From Rebecca billardiae RCC1528 (lineage: Eukaryota > Haptophyta): a stretch of 64,000 nucleotides of DNA. The DNA is taken from assembly GCA_965240325.2 (NCBI GenBank), contig OZ251242.1, positions 62,001 through 126,000 on the forward strand. Direction: 5' to 3'. A program made the position numbers and the translations under genes. Below are positions 52,167-62,570 of the stretch, in pieces (positions within the stretch are counted from its first letter, which is position 1; each line of letters opens with the position of its first letter). Under the pieces are notes generated by a model, which was not told where the DNA came from, made no database searches, and saw only the letters and a list, made by a program, of their open reading frames with translations.

Positions 52167-52825
52167 CGGCGGCGGGCGGTCGGGCGGAGGGTGGGCTGGC
52201 GCGGAGCGCGCGCGAGTGTGCGCAGGCGAATTGCCACGTGCGAATGTCGTGTGTGCCGGGGCTGGCCAAGCCACGCGAGGCCGCGCGAAAGGCCGAAGGC
52301 GTCTCGGCAGCAGCTGGATACCTTTGGCAGCCGCCGCCGCCCGGACGCGCTCGCTTTTCTACGGGGTGCGTACGCGCCGCGCCCAGTGCGGCGCGCCGGC
52401 GCCCGGAGCGCTGCGCACGTCACCTTTTCGCCAATCGCTGAGCCGCATCGCGGGTAGGTCGAGCCGCGGAGCCCAGGCGTACGCACCCCGTGCGCCCGCT
52501 AGTTGGAAGTCCGATGCAGCATCATACTCGGCTTTGATCTCGCGCGCGCGCGAGCCGGCACCTTCTCCAGTGTTCGCTTCGCCACCACACGCTCCGAGCG
52601 ACCCCGACTCCCGTCGGCGGCTGTGCCGGGCGAGTTCTCGAGGAGAGTCTGAGATCGAGCTGCTGCCGACCACTCGACCAGCCTCATGAGCAATCTAAAT
52701 CGATCACGATGGCAGAGCGATTCGGCGGCCCGCGTGGCTACAGTAGTGGCAGACCGCCTTGGGCGCTCTGTCTCGCGCGCCGCCGTGCCGCCCACACCGC
52801 ACGCCGCGCGCGCGGCGCGCACACG
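52167..52825. other. Promoter-side spacer of the lipid enzyme gene
   Basis: No gene recognised. The minus-strand frame continues open above the start codon as a GTG-initiated extension to 52274, which I do not use. It contains a 131-bp stretch bounded by 15-bp inverted repeats. Confidence 0.5.
52361..52491. repeat. 131-bp segment with perfect 15-bp inverted ends
   Basis: ACGGGGTGCGTACGC at 52361-52375 is exactly complementary to 52477-52491. It could be a miniature inverted-repeat element or a regulatory inverted repeat; no target duplication was recognised. Confidence 0.7.
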
Positions 52826-53605
52826 CTAGAGCGCGCTCTTCGAGAGGTACTCGAGCAGGTCGACACTGTGTCCGCCATGCTGACGCACCACCAGCCGCTC
52901 GTCCGCAATCCCGAGCTCGAGCCGGCTCTTGCCCAGCCGGTACACGTTCGGGCCCTCGCCCGGCTGCTTCCAGAGGGGGAGCGGCACGCCGCTCTGGCGG
53001 AAGCGCTGCTTGAGCGAGCTCACGTGCGCCTCGAGCATCGCGCCCGCGGAGCCGTCGTCCGCCGCGCCCGTCTCGCCGCCGCCGCCGCCGCCGCGCTCGC
53101 TGCCGCCGCCCGCGTGCTCGCGCGGGGTGAGCGGCACGCCGTACGGCATGGCCCACCGGTCGTCGAAGAGGCGCGTGCCGCTCTCCCCACCCGCGCCGCC
53201 GCCCACCGAGCCGTACGCCGCCGCCGACGCGCCCGGCGAGCCCTGCTGCTGGAAGGACTGCAGCTGCAGCGGCGACGAGTGCGGCGGCGGCGAGGGCGCG
53301 TGCAGCGGCTGCGCGTACGGCGCGCGCGCCGCGCGCTCGAGGGGCTCGAGCTGCTGCTGCAGGTAGTCCACCTTGCCCGAGAGCTGCTCCGCCAGCGCCT
53401 GCGACGCCACCGCCAGCCCGCGCTGCACGCGCACCTCGGTCGAGAGATCGTCGATCGCGCTCGCCGCCTCGAGCAGGAGCGACGCAACGTCGGAGTGCGG
53501 CGAGCCGGCGTGCGCGAAGACGGCGGAGGCGGCGCGCAGCTGCTTCGCCAGCACGCGCGCCTCGTCCGCGCCGCGCTCCTCCAGGTACGCGCGGTGCGTC
53601 GACAT
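52826..53605 (-). CDS. Unknown conserved-looking coiled-coil protein
   Basis: 259 residues from the ATG at 53605 (the frame extends above it only through a GTG). Residues 1-95 form long helices (E-A-R-V-L-A-K-Q-L-R-A, D-D-L-S-T-E-V-R-V-Q) likely to be coiled coil. A Pro/Ser/Gln/Gly-rich linker follows. The C-terminal 65 residues are well ordered: SSLKQRFRQSGVPLPLWKQ, then N-V-Y-R-L-G-K-S-R-L-E-L and V-D-L-L-E-Y-L. I do not recognise the family. The ordered C-terminus and the compact head-to-head promoter shared with the CULT-PA gene argue for a real gene. Single exon. Confidence 0.65.
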   Translation of the reverse strand: MSTHRAYLEERGADEARVLAKQLRAASAVFAHAGSPHSDVASLLLEAASAIDDLSTEVRVQRGLAVASQALAEQLSGKVDYLQQQLEPLERAARAPYAQPLHAPSPPPHSSPLQLQSFQQQGSPGASAAAYGSVGGGAGGESGTRLFDDRWAMPYGVPLTPREHAGGGSERGGGGGGETGAADDGSAGAMLEAHVSSLKQRFRQSGVPLPLWKQPGEGPNVYRLGKSRLELGIADERLVVRQHGGHSVDLLEYLSKSAL

Positions 53606-53690
53606 GCCCGCTCGGCGCGCGCCCCACGCCAGCCGATCGCCCCACGCACAAATCCAAAACGAGCGTGTTGACGGCGCTGGTGGCGGCACG
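53606..53690. promoter_or_regulatory. Very short bidirectional promoter (85 bp)
   Basis: Only 85 bp separate the start codons of the divergent coiled-coil and CULT-PA genes. Confidence 0.5.
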
Positions 53691-55138
53691 ATGGCGGCCC
53701 GTCGCGCGCGCTGGCTCGTGCTGCTGCTCGGCGCGCTGACGCCGCTCCTGCGCGCCGACAGCGAGGCTTCGTCGGCCGCGCCCGCCGACGGCCCGTGGAT
53801 CTACTGCCGCCACTGCGGCGCGCCGCTGCTGCCGTGCACGCACCTCGAGCACGTGCCCTCGCCGCGCGCGCGGGTGCGGCCGCGGCGCGCCGCCGAGCGC
53901 CGAGCCGCGCCGTCGCGCGCGCGCGCGGCCGGGCGCGCGCCGACCGCCCCCGGGCCCGCGGCCGCGCGACGCGCCGGCGGCGCGCACGCCCTCGCCCTCG
54001 CCGCCGCAGGGCAACCAGACGGTCCGCGCCTGCGGGCACGAGCACGCCGCGCAGGCGGTGCCGCATCCGCTCGGCCGGCTTGCGCTCACCGTGCGCGCGC
54101 CCTTCGAGGCCGAGATCGAGGCGTCGGGCGCGAGCTTCGTCAGCCCGTCGTACCTGCACGCGGTGACGGCGGAGCTCGCGCTCGTCAGCCCGGAGCACGC
54201 GTGCGCCCCCTTCATCTCGCGCTCCGCCCTCGCGGGCAAGCTCGCGCTCGCGCGCCGCGGCGGCTGCACGTTCCACCAGAAGGCGGCGCACGTGCAGGGC
54301 GCGGGCGCGGTCGGGCTGGTGGTGATGGACTCGGAGTCCGGGCCGATCGCGGGGTTCACGATGTCCGGTGCGGCCGCGCCCGGCCCAGCGCCGCTGCGCC
54401 CAGCGCCGTCCAGCGCCGCGCCGCGCGCCGCCGGTCCGAGCCTCGCGCTCGCGCCCCCCCCTGCCCCCGGCGTGCGGCCCCGCGGCTGCGTTGGCGCGCG
54501 GCGGCGTGCCGGGCGCAGGGCCGGAGGCCGAGGTGAGCGGCGTGCACATCGGCGTGGGGATCATCTCGCGCGAGGACAGCGCGGCGCTGCTGCACAACAT
54601 GCGCCGCGCGCGCACGCCCACCTACGCCACGCTCGGCGGCTTCGCCCGCACCGTGCTGACCGCGCGCGCGCACAAGGGCCTCTGGCACGACCCGCTCCCG
54701 GGCACGGGCGCGGCGCGGCAGCGCGCGGTCTCGTGGTTCCCGAGCCACAACTTCCGGCTGAGCAAGTGCCGCGTGTGCAACGCGCAGGTGGGCTTCTTCT
54801 TCAACCGCACCGCGGCGGTGGACGCCGGCGCCGCGCACGCCTGCGCCGCCCACGCCGCGCCGCCGCCGGGCTCGTCGGGCGCGGCGGCGGACGGCGAGGG
54901 CGGCGCTGCAGCAGCGGCCGGCGCGCGCGGCCAGCCGACGGCAGACGGCGACGCGGCCGGCGAGCCTGGCGAACCGGCGGCCGCCGCCTCGTGCGACCCC
55001 GCCCATGCCGCCGCGGCGGAGCGCTCGGGTGGCGCGCCCGCGCCGCGCGTGTTCCACGCGCTGTTCGCCGAAGACGTCGCGGACGCGCGGCTGCTGCGCG
55101 GCATGCTGGGGCGCATGCACACGGCGCCGGTGCTCTGA
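53691..55138 (+). CDS. Secreted CULT-domain protein interrupted by a PA domain
   Basis: Exons 53691-53852, 54010-54367 and 54519-55138 give 379 residues; an alternative first donor at 53874 would add 7 residues and also keeps phase. Residues 1-22 are a clear signal peptide (W-L-V-L-L-L-G-A-L). A first CxxC (Y-C-R-H-C-G) sits near residue 38. A protease-associated domain follows (about 75-205: H-A-C-A-P-F, LALARRGGCTFHQKAAH, A-G-A-V-G-L-V-V-M-D, I-G-V-G-I-I-S-R-E-D). Then come GGFARTVLTA, SWFPSHNF and C-R-V-C-N-A-Q-V-G-F-F-F, which align with the cereblon CULT signature S-W-F-P-G-Y-A-W..C-x-x-C-x-x-H-I-G-W. Of the three cage tryptophans one is kept and two are Phe. CULT domains bind cyclic imides and related small ligands. 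The tail is low-complexity with a final ordered A-R-L-L-R-G-M-L-G-R-M. Confidence 0.7.
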
Positions 55139-56189
55139 CTGAGTCTGAGGCGGGACGGTCTGCGTCTGAGTCGATCTGACCACCGTGCCACCGCCGCCGA
55201 GTGATATGGCCGACGGCACTCAACAGCGCGCAAGATCGATCGACGCTCTTATCGTCGTGTAGCAGCGTATAGACATCTGGACTGTGGGCGTAGTCCGGGT
55301 CGCGCCGTCAGTGCCGCACGATCCCGCGCGCCCCGCGGGCGCCACGGGCGCCGGTCGCGCCGGAGGCGGCAGACCGCAGGCGCAGACGGCCGACTGACTC
55401 GGCAGAGCCCGGCGGTCCCAGGCCCAGCTGCCGGCAGCAGACTACGGTCTCAGCTCACTACGGACCGACGCGGCTATTATTAGGGTACCGCACTGACACT
55501 CCCGTCCGACGGTCGCGGGCACTCCGAGCCGCGGCCGGGCATCCGACCGAGTCGGACCGTGCGGTGCGCCGTGGTAACACTACTAGTGGTAGTACTTACA
55601 CTCTCTACCTTCGGTGCCATCAGGCCCTTCCGTCGACTCTAGTCGTGCGTCCATATGCGCAGCATAGTCTGTCAAGCGCGCGACGACTTCGAGTTCGGAC
55701 TTGTCCGACTGCTCACAGTCACTGCCGCCGGCCCGCGAGCGGCCCGTGCCGCGGCGCCGGACCGCCAAACGGCCAAACGAGCCACCGCGCGAGAGTCACC
55801 CTCCAGCGCCGGCCACGCGACGCGTCGCGGGGCGGTGCTCTGTTTCGTCACCGGGCCCGATCTCTGAGGTTAGCCCCGGCCGCTCTGCGAGCGTGGTTCA
55901 CCACGCGCAGAGCCGAGAGCGAGCCGGGTTGTGTTGTATCGGCCAGGGCCCGGCACAGCCTCCGACGGGCCGACGAGCGCGCGGGTTCACTAGTACTTAT
56001 CCGCTTTAGATCTGCTTTCGCCGACGGCCGCCGTCCGTGGGCAGACGCTTCCCGAGCAACCGCCGCCGTCGGCCCGTTTGATGCATCAAGATTCGACGAG
56101 ACTCCGCGAGCGGCCGCCTTCGCGCGAATCCTTCCCGCCCAGCCCGCCGCTCTCGCCGCCGACGGCGCCGCGCTTGGTGACGAGGCCGC
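55139..56189. other. Intergenic region upstream of the SPX-RING gene
   Basis: No gene recognised. A plus-strand open frame (55564-56193) has no conserved motif and probably includes the SPX-RING 5' UTR. Confidence 0.5.
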
Positions 56190-57843
56190 ATGAAGTTTGG
56201 CGAGCAGCTGCAGGAGCACATCCACTCGACGAGCGCGTACAGCTCGCAGGTGTATATCGACTACAACACGCTGAAGCGCTCCATCCACGCGCGCTGCACG
56301 CAGCATCGTGCGCACTGTCTCGCTGAGACCGCGCGCTTCAAGCGCGCGCTGCGCAAGGGCATGGCCACCGTGAACGCCTTCTTCGTGCGGATGGAGGCGG
56401 GGCTGCTTGAGCGGTGTGCCGAGAGCCCGCACTCGGCGCAGAGTGCCGCGAGCGTGGCCGAGCTGCAGCAGGTGCGCCCGCGCGCCGTGTGCGCGCATTG
56501 CCCATGCCAGCGCGGGGCGGCGACGGCCCGCGCGCGGCGCGCTGACGCGCTGACGCGCTGACGCGCGCACGCCGGCCCCGCGGCTGACACGCGGCGGCAG
56601 TACGCCGTGCTCAACTACGTGGCGGTGCTCAAGATCCTCAAGAAGCACGACAAGCACTGCGCCACGCGGCTCTACCCCGTGGTCGAGGGCATCTTGCGCG
56701 CGCAGCCGTTTGCGCGCGCTCTCCTCAGCTCCCCTCTCTTCTACGCGCCCTCCGCACCCGGACTCCCCGCGCCCGGACACTCGGCCGCAGCCGGGGGCGG
56801 CGGCACGGCGGCGGCGCCGCCGACGGGGCAGGCGCCGAGTGCGGCGGCGGCGGGCGCGCCGGCCGAGCAGCAGGCGCGCGCGGAGGAGGCGCCGTGCGCA
56901 ATCTGCCTCGAGTCCTGCTGCAACCCCCGGACTCTCGGCTGCTGCTCGGCGCCGTTCTGCATGCTGTGCCTCGCGAACGCGGCCGCTGCGGGGCTGCGGG
57001 GCTGCCCGCTGTGCAGGGCGCCCTGGCGCTCGCTGCACCCGGTGGACGTGGGGCTGAGGCAGGTGCGCACCGCGGCACGCGGGCGGCGGGCCCTGAGCGC
57101 GGGCGCGCGGCCGCGCGGGTGCGCGTGCACTCGCACGCGCGCGCTCGCTCACGCCGCCCCGCGCACGCGCCCACGCGGCAACACGCCGCCCACTCGCCGC
57201 CCCGTGGCCTCAGCTCAACATCTCGCTCCGGTACTCCCCGCGCGGCGCGGCGTCTGCGGTGGACGCGCCGCCCCGCCCGCCAGAGGCCGATGGCTGCGCG
57301 CGGGCGGTGCGCGCGCCGTGCGCCGAGCCGGCCGCGGAGGGCTGCGGCGCAGACGGCGGCTGCGTGCGCGGCGTCGCACAGCCGGCGGACGACGGTGCGC
57401 GCCCCGCAGGCGGCAGCGCGCTCCCACCGGCGCAGCAGCCGGCGCAGCAGCAGGCGCAGACACCCCGGCAGCAGCAGCAGCCCACGGCCGTCCTCAGCGC
57501 CTCTGGACAGTCGGCTCTCGGCGCGCTGCGGCTGCGGCGCGGCGCGGGGGAGCGGCGCGCGGGCGCGCTCAACCGGACGCGTGCGCTGTGCGGAGTACTC
57601 GTGGCGCTGGCTGCGCTCTGCTTCTGCCCTGCCGAGCACAGTGACAGCGGCGGCGTGGGCGCCGGGGCTGCTGTCTCCGGAGGCGCGCCGTACGTGCGCG
57701 CGGGCGCCGCCGCAGCGTGGGCGGAGCGCGCGGGCGCGGGGCCCCAGTCCGGTTGGCTCAGCGCAGACGAGGCGGCGGGTTTCTTCTCCGCGGCGGCGGC
57801 GGCGGGAAGCAGCGGCGTGCTCGCGCCGGACGAGAGCGACTGA
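56190..57843 (+). CDS. SPX-RING E3 ubiquitin ligase-like protein with C-terminal membrane segment
   Basis: Exons 56190-56471, 56601-57062 and 57214-57843 give 457 residues, all phase 0 with GTGCGC donors. The SPX domain starts at M-K-F-G-E-Q-L and has Y-I-D-Y-N-T-L-K-R and, after intron 1, N-Y-V-A-V-L-K-I-L-K-K-H-D-K-H; these are the Tyr/Lys surface residues that bind inositol pyrophosphates. The RING (CAICLES...CSAPFCMLCL...GCPLCRAPWR) lies near residues 195-238. This SPX-RING order matches the NLA family, which ubiquitinates phosphate transporters in plants. Exon 3 is Gln/Ala-rich and ends with a hydrophobic stretch (L-C-G-V-L-V-A-L-A-A-L-C-F), possibly a membrane anchor that NLA lacks. A role in phosphate homeostasis is inferred. 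Confidence 0.85.
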
Positions 57844-58321
57844 CGATGGCAGCAGGCGTCAACTACGACTGCTGCGCGCGTGCTGATATGCGGGCTGGTG
57901 CTGCAATGTGATGAGTCATACTGATGACTCATATGGCCATGTATGCATGAGTCAGTGACTCGTGACTCGTGAGCTGGCGGCCGGGCGGCGCGGCGGTCCG
58001 TGCCGATTATGACGCGCGGTCTTATTAAAGTATAAGAAAATACTCATCAGACATCATACGACTTAAATCATAAATGCGCGCGCGTAGTACTATAGTAGTA
58101 TTCGTCGCGATATCAGCAGCATCATCGCCGCCGGCCGCCACCGTAGTGACCGTACTCAGACGGGCGATTGGCCGACGTCGCGGCTCGGATGGATGCGCGA
58201 CGATGTCGGTTTACATAGGTGCACGCATCGGCCCGCGCATCTGCTGCTGTCGTCCGAATGCGCGCGCACGCGAACTCCTCAACGGCCAGAGCGCCGCCCG
58301 CGCCGGGCACGAGGCTCCGCA
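57844..58321. other. 3'-3' intergenic region
   Basis: Between convergent SPX-RING and RABGGTB genes. No gene seen; locally AT-rich at 58020-58075, where polyadenylation signals may lie. Confidence 0.45.
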
Positions 58322-59491
58322 CTACGTGGCGGCGGCGGGCGCGGCGGCGCCTGCCGCCGCGGCCGCGCGGCCGGCGCCGTGCCCCCACGGCGCGGCGTGC
58401 GGCAGCGTGCGCATGATCTCGACGGGCATCGCGTGCACGGGGTCGATCTGCTTGAGCCCCTCGTGCCCGAGCAGCGCGCACCCCGCGATCCCGAAGAAGG
58501 TGTGGAACACGTCCGCCATGTCGTCCGGCTTGTCGGCGATCCCGCCCGCCTCCTCGTCCTGGCAGCGGCAAATGAAGCGCTGCAGCGCACCGCCGTCGAT
58601 CCAGCGCAGCCGGTCGATCATCGAGAGGGCGGAGAGGACCCACCAGGAGTAGCACACGTCGGCGAGCTTCTCGGGCCGCCCGTTCAGCCCGCCGCTCGGC
58701 AGCTGCCGCTCCGCCAGCCACCACGCCAGCGTCTCGCCGTCGATGCGGTGCGCCGCGCGCGCGATGGTGAGCGCGCCCACGCAGCAGAAGATCTGGCCCG
58801 CGTGCGACTCGCCGCCGGGCGTGGCGCCGTAGCCGCCGTCAAAGTTCTGGCAGCGCGCGACGAAGTCGACCGCCTTGGGCACGTCGACCAGCTCCAGCCT
58901 GCCCAGCAGCGAGAGGCAGTTCAGCGCGCAGTACGAGAATCTCGAGTCGATCTCGCCCCACTCATCGCCTGCAAACGAACCGTCCGGCTGCTGCAGGCGG
59001 GCGACAAAGGCCGCGGCGGCGTCGGCGTCGATGCGCTCGAGCTGGCCGAGGAGCAGCATGATCTGCACGGCCGAGAGCGTGTACAGCATGTGCGCGTCGT
59101 GCCCCTCGTTCCCGCCGAACCCGCCCGACGCGTGCTGGCAGCGCGACACAAACTCGCCGATGGCCGCGCCGTCCATCTCGTCGATCGAGCCGAGCAGGTA
59201 CATGGCGCTGAGGCCCCAGTACACGCCGCTCATGCGCAGGTGCTCCGACACGACGAACTCGTACGACTCCTGCGGGGAGCGCCCGCGCGCACGCCGCGTC
59301 GGCGTCGGGTGCGCGCGCGCGCGCCGCGCGCGCGGAGAGCGCGTCCGCGCATCGTCGCGCGCGGACGCTGCGCGCGCGCGCACCGTGTCCTCGCTCACGC
59401 GCTTGACGTACGCCCTGTGCTTGGCGAAGAGGAGCGGCCGCTCGGCCTCCGACGCGCCCTCCGCCGCGGAGCCCGCGCCGCCCGACGACAT
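58322..59491 (-). CDS. RABGGTB: Rab geranylgeranyltransferase beta subunit
   Basis: Exons 59491-59384 and 59269-58322 give 351 residues; donor GTGCGC and acceptor CGCAG join at S-E-D-T/E-S-Y-E-F, restoring the conserved Y-E-F[13 protein letters not shown] start. The toroid of prenyltransferase repeats is complete, with G-G-F-G-G and G-S-F-A-G-D motifs. Zinc ligands are present: Asp and Cys in LADVCYSWW and His in ADVFHTFFG. Length matches family members (about 330). The enzyme, with its alpha subunit and Rab escort protein, adds geranylgeranyl groups to Rab GTPases. The last 20 residues are an Ala-rich extension. Divergent from the NDK gene across 227 bp. Confidence 0.95.
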   Translation of the reverse strand: MSSGGAGSAAEGASEAERPLLFAKHRAYVKRVSEDTVRARAASARDDARTRSPRARRARAHPTPTRRARGRSPQESYEFVVSEHLRMSGVYWGLSAMYLLGSIDEMDGAAIGEFVSRCQHASGGFGGNEGHDAHMLYTLSAVQIMLLLGQLERIDADAAAAFVARLQQPDGSFAGDEWGEIDSRFSYCALNCLSLLGRLELVDVPKAVDFVARCQNFDGGYGATPGGESHAGQIFCCVGALTIARAAHRIDGETLAWWLAERQLPSGGLNGRPEKLADVCYSWWVLSALSMIDRLRWIDGGALQRFICRCQDEEAGGIADKPDDMADVFHTFFGIAGCALLGHEGLKQIDPVHAMPVEIMRTLPHAAPWGHGAGRAAAAAGAAAPAAAT

Positions 59492-59718
59492 CGGCCCCGT
59501 CCGCCACAGCAGCACGCACGCGCGCCTGCGCGGCCACTGTGATGGGTGGCGCGACCCCTTCCGGCGGCGTGGCGAGATCTCGGGAGATCGCGTGGGCCGC
59601 CATCGTGCGTTTGCAGGACCAGGGCGTGGCTTTCGGCCCAGGGCACGCACGTGGTGCGGCGGCGGCCGCGTATCCACTGCCTGCACCCACCTGCGCGCGT
59701 GAGACCACCGCCGCCACC
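59492..59718. promoter_or_regulatory. Putative bidirectional promoter (RABGGTB / NDK)
   Basis: 227 bp between start codons with a GCCGCCAT octamer at 59596-59603. The NDK start has a full Kozak-like context (GCCGCCACCATGG). Confidence 0.5.
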
Positions 59719-60413
59719 ATGGCTGAGGAGCGCACGTTCATCATGATCAAGCCGGACGGCGTCCAGCGCGGGCTGGTGCGCCGCGCCGCACCGCGCGCTC
59801 GCGCCGCGTCGCGCGCCGCTCGGTCCGCCGCCGAGCCGCCGACGACGCGCGCGGCGCGGCCGCGCGCGCGCGCGCGCATGCCTGCGCGGCGCGCGGCGTC
59901 CGCGCGCCCGCATGCACGCTCACGGCGCGTCTCGGCGCGCGCGTGCGCCCCCCCGCGCGCGGGCCCGTCCCCGCGCAGGTGGGCAAGATCATCCAGCGCT
60001 TCGAGGAGCGCGGCTTCAAGCTCGTCGCGCTCAAGTTCATGCAGCCGACCAAGCAGCTGCTGGAGAAGCACTACGCTGACCTCGCGGGCAAGCCCTTCTT
60101 CCCGGCGCTGATCGCGTACATGATGAGCGGGCCGGTGGTGCCGATGGTGTGGGAGGGCCTCAACGCCGTCGCGATGGGCCGCAAGATGCTCGGCGCCACC
60201 AAGCCCGCCGACTCGGAGCCGGGTACGATCCGCGGCGACTTTTGCCTCGACGTGGGGCGCAACCTCTGCCACGGCTCCGACGCGCTCGAGTCGGCGGCGG
60301 CGGAGATCAAGCTGTGGTTCGACGGGAAGGAGCTGGTGGCGTGGGCCGACCACTCCGCGCCGCAGATCTACGAGAAGCCGCCCGGCGCGCCCGCGGGCGG
60401 CAAGGGCGGCAAG

Positions 60414-60446
<33 letters not shown>

Positions 60447-61924
60447 AAGAGCGGCGGCAAGGGCGGCGGCGGCGGCGGCGGCGGCGGCAAGAAGGAGGAG
60501 GCGGACCCGGCGAAGGAGCGCGCGAAGCTGCTGGCGAAGGTGATCAAGGAGGGCGGCAAGAAGGGCGTCGAGCTCGAGGGCGCCTCCGACATGGGCGGCC
60601 TTGACTTCTTCTGTACGAGTGTCGACATGCCGGACGGAGACATGGACTTCCTCAAGCAGGTGCGTGGGGAGTGCGTGGGTAAATGCGGGTACTCGGCGGG
60701 CTGGGGCGGGGGCGGGGGGGTTGGGCGTGAGGGGCGGGGATGTGGTGGGAGGAGGGCGGCGGCGGCACGGGGGCGCGGCGGCACCGCACCGGGCGCGCGC
60801 GGGGGCGCGGGAGCAGCGGGGGCCAGGCTGGCACGCGCGCACGCGCACGCTCCCCCTCAGCCGGGCGGCGGCGGCGCGGCGTAAGCGCTGGCCGAGTGCG
60901 GAGCCTGCGGCCCCGCGGGGCCGCGGCCGGGGCGTGCGGCCGCTGATGACCCCATGCGTGACACCTGAGCCGAGCGGCGCCGCCTCGGCGGCGCCGGCTG
61001 CGGAGGCAACGCTGGCGGTTATGGATCTGAGGCACAGCGCGTGCCGGGGCCGCAGCGCCCGCCCGGCGCGGCGCGGCGCGGCGCGGCTGGGCGGCGGGCC
61101 GGGCGCGGGGCGGTGCGCCGTGCGCGAGCCAACCGCGGGCGGGGAGGCGGGTGGCGAGGGGGAGCCGCGGGCCGCGCGGCGCCTCGCGCACGCACGCACG
61201 CGGCGGGCGGTGGCGGCGCGCCTCGGCCACGTGCCTGCCGCGCGCCGCCGAGGGGGGAGCCGCCTCCGGCCCCCGGCCTGCCTGCCGCCCGCCCACAGCA
61301 GAACAGCGGTGCCCACCTGCCTGGGCCGCGCGCCCGGCCAGGGGCGCGGCCCCAACTGAGGGCGCCAACACGCACACGCGCGCGCACGCGCACACGCACG
61401 CGCCGGGGCCCGCCCGCACGCACGCGCGCGCGCGCCGCGCGAGCCTCACCGCGCTCTCCCGCGCCCCCTCCGCCCGGGCCCCCTCTCCGCCCGCGCCTGC
61501 CCGCGCTTTGCGCCGCGCCGCGCAGTCTGTGGGCGCGATGAACGCGGAGCCTGACCCGACGGCGGAGGAGCGCAAGGGCGGCGCGGGGCACATCGGCAAG
61601 ATGGTGTTCTCCGCGGGCACCAAGTCGCTCATCATGATGGCCACCGTCCCCGCGGACAAGCAGGGCAAGGTCTCCGCCAAGGAGTGGATGGCCCACGTCG
61701 TCAAGTCGGTCGGCGGCAAGCCAGTCGGCGACCAGAGCGCCGCGGTCGCTACCGGCGAGGCGCCCGCCGACCCTGACAAGGGCATGTTCCCGATTAAGAT
61801 GAAGGACACGGCCCTCGCCGCGGGGATCGCGTACCTCAAGGAGAAGGGCTGCTTCCCCGAAGGCGGCTCCGACGACGACGACAGCGACGTGGCGTACGGC
61901 GACGACGCCTTCGACGACTTGTAA
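59719..61924 (+). CDS. NDK: Nucleoside diphosphate kinase fused to an AlaRS C-terminal (C-Ala/DHHA1-like) domain
   Basis: Exons 59719-59775, 59979-60659 and 61526-61924 give 378 residues, all phase 0. Residues 1-150 are a canonical [18 protein letters not shown], and the active-site His in N-L-C-H-G-S-D. It transfers the gamma phosphate between nucleoside triphosphates and diphosphates. A Gly/Lys linker (about 158-190) leads to a second domain (about 195-378). This contains [29 protein letters not shown] and Q-S-A-A-V-A-T-G, similar in order to the C-terminal domain of eukaryotic alanyl-tRNA synthetases. It ends in an acidic tail (S-D-D-D-D-S-D). The splice across 60660-61525 joins the two halves of that domain, supporting one protein. 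The fusion is unusual for NDK. Confidence 0.88.
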
Positions 61925-62570
61925 GTACATACCCCCATATGGAATCCCCTGCTCATTTGGAAGCAGCCGTTGCGCCGCGCGCTCGCTCGGCAGAGCCGGG
62001 GGTGCGCTCGCGCGCGCGCGCGCCAGTCACGGCGGCGGCGCGCCTCGTGGGACGGGCGGCGTGTCCTGCGGGCAGCAGGGGGCGCGGGCCAGCGCGTGAG
62101 GCGGCTGCCTCGCACAGGCGTCGCAGTGGCGCGCCGCACGTGGCCTCGGTCGACGCTGCCATCACGTGCCACACACGCGGCCCGTAAGGCGCTGCCGCGC
62201 GGCCGCAGGGTGCCGGCGTCCGGGCGGCTGCCGGCGCGCGATTCCGAGCCGCTGGTCGTGCGCTGCTGAGGCACGTGCTGTCAGTACAGCCCCTCGCGCG
62301 CGTGGTCGGCATTGACGACCGCCTCACCACTACGTGTTTATATAGACTGCTAGCACGCCACCGTCGTGCGACGCCCCTGGCCCCATTTAGGTTCATCAGG
62401 TTGGCCGCCATCGCATAATTCGCTTTCGGCTTTGGGTTCCACTGGACGACTTTCGGTGCACCAAATCTGACGAGATCGGGCTGCGGCCGCGCGGCTTGCG
62501 AGCGCGTCCGCGTCGCCCAGGCGCCGTCGCCGGCCGAAATTTCGCAATCGGCTGCTGGACGGCGGTAGTG
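61925..62570. other. Intergenic region upstream of the TLC gene
   Basis: No gene seen. It holds a GCCGCCAT octamer at 62404-62411, about 160 bp before the TLC ATG, and a TATATAGA box-like sequence near 62339. Confidence 0.45.

Noticed and set aside
52167-52274. N-terminal extension of the lipid enzyme to 52274
   Set aside because: It would start at GTG; the ATG at 52166 directly precedes the cytochrome b5 domain.
45105-52457. Very long plus-strand open frames (45105-49379, 49440-52457) opposite the lipid enzyme
   Set aside because: Arg/Ala-rich translations typical of extreme-GC antisense frames lacking stops; the minus strand carries the recognised domains.
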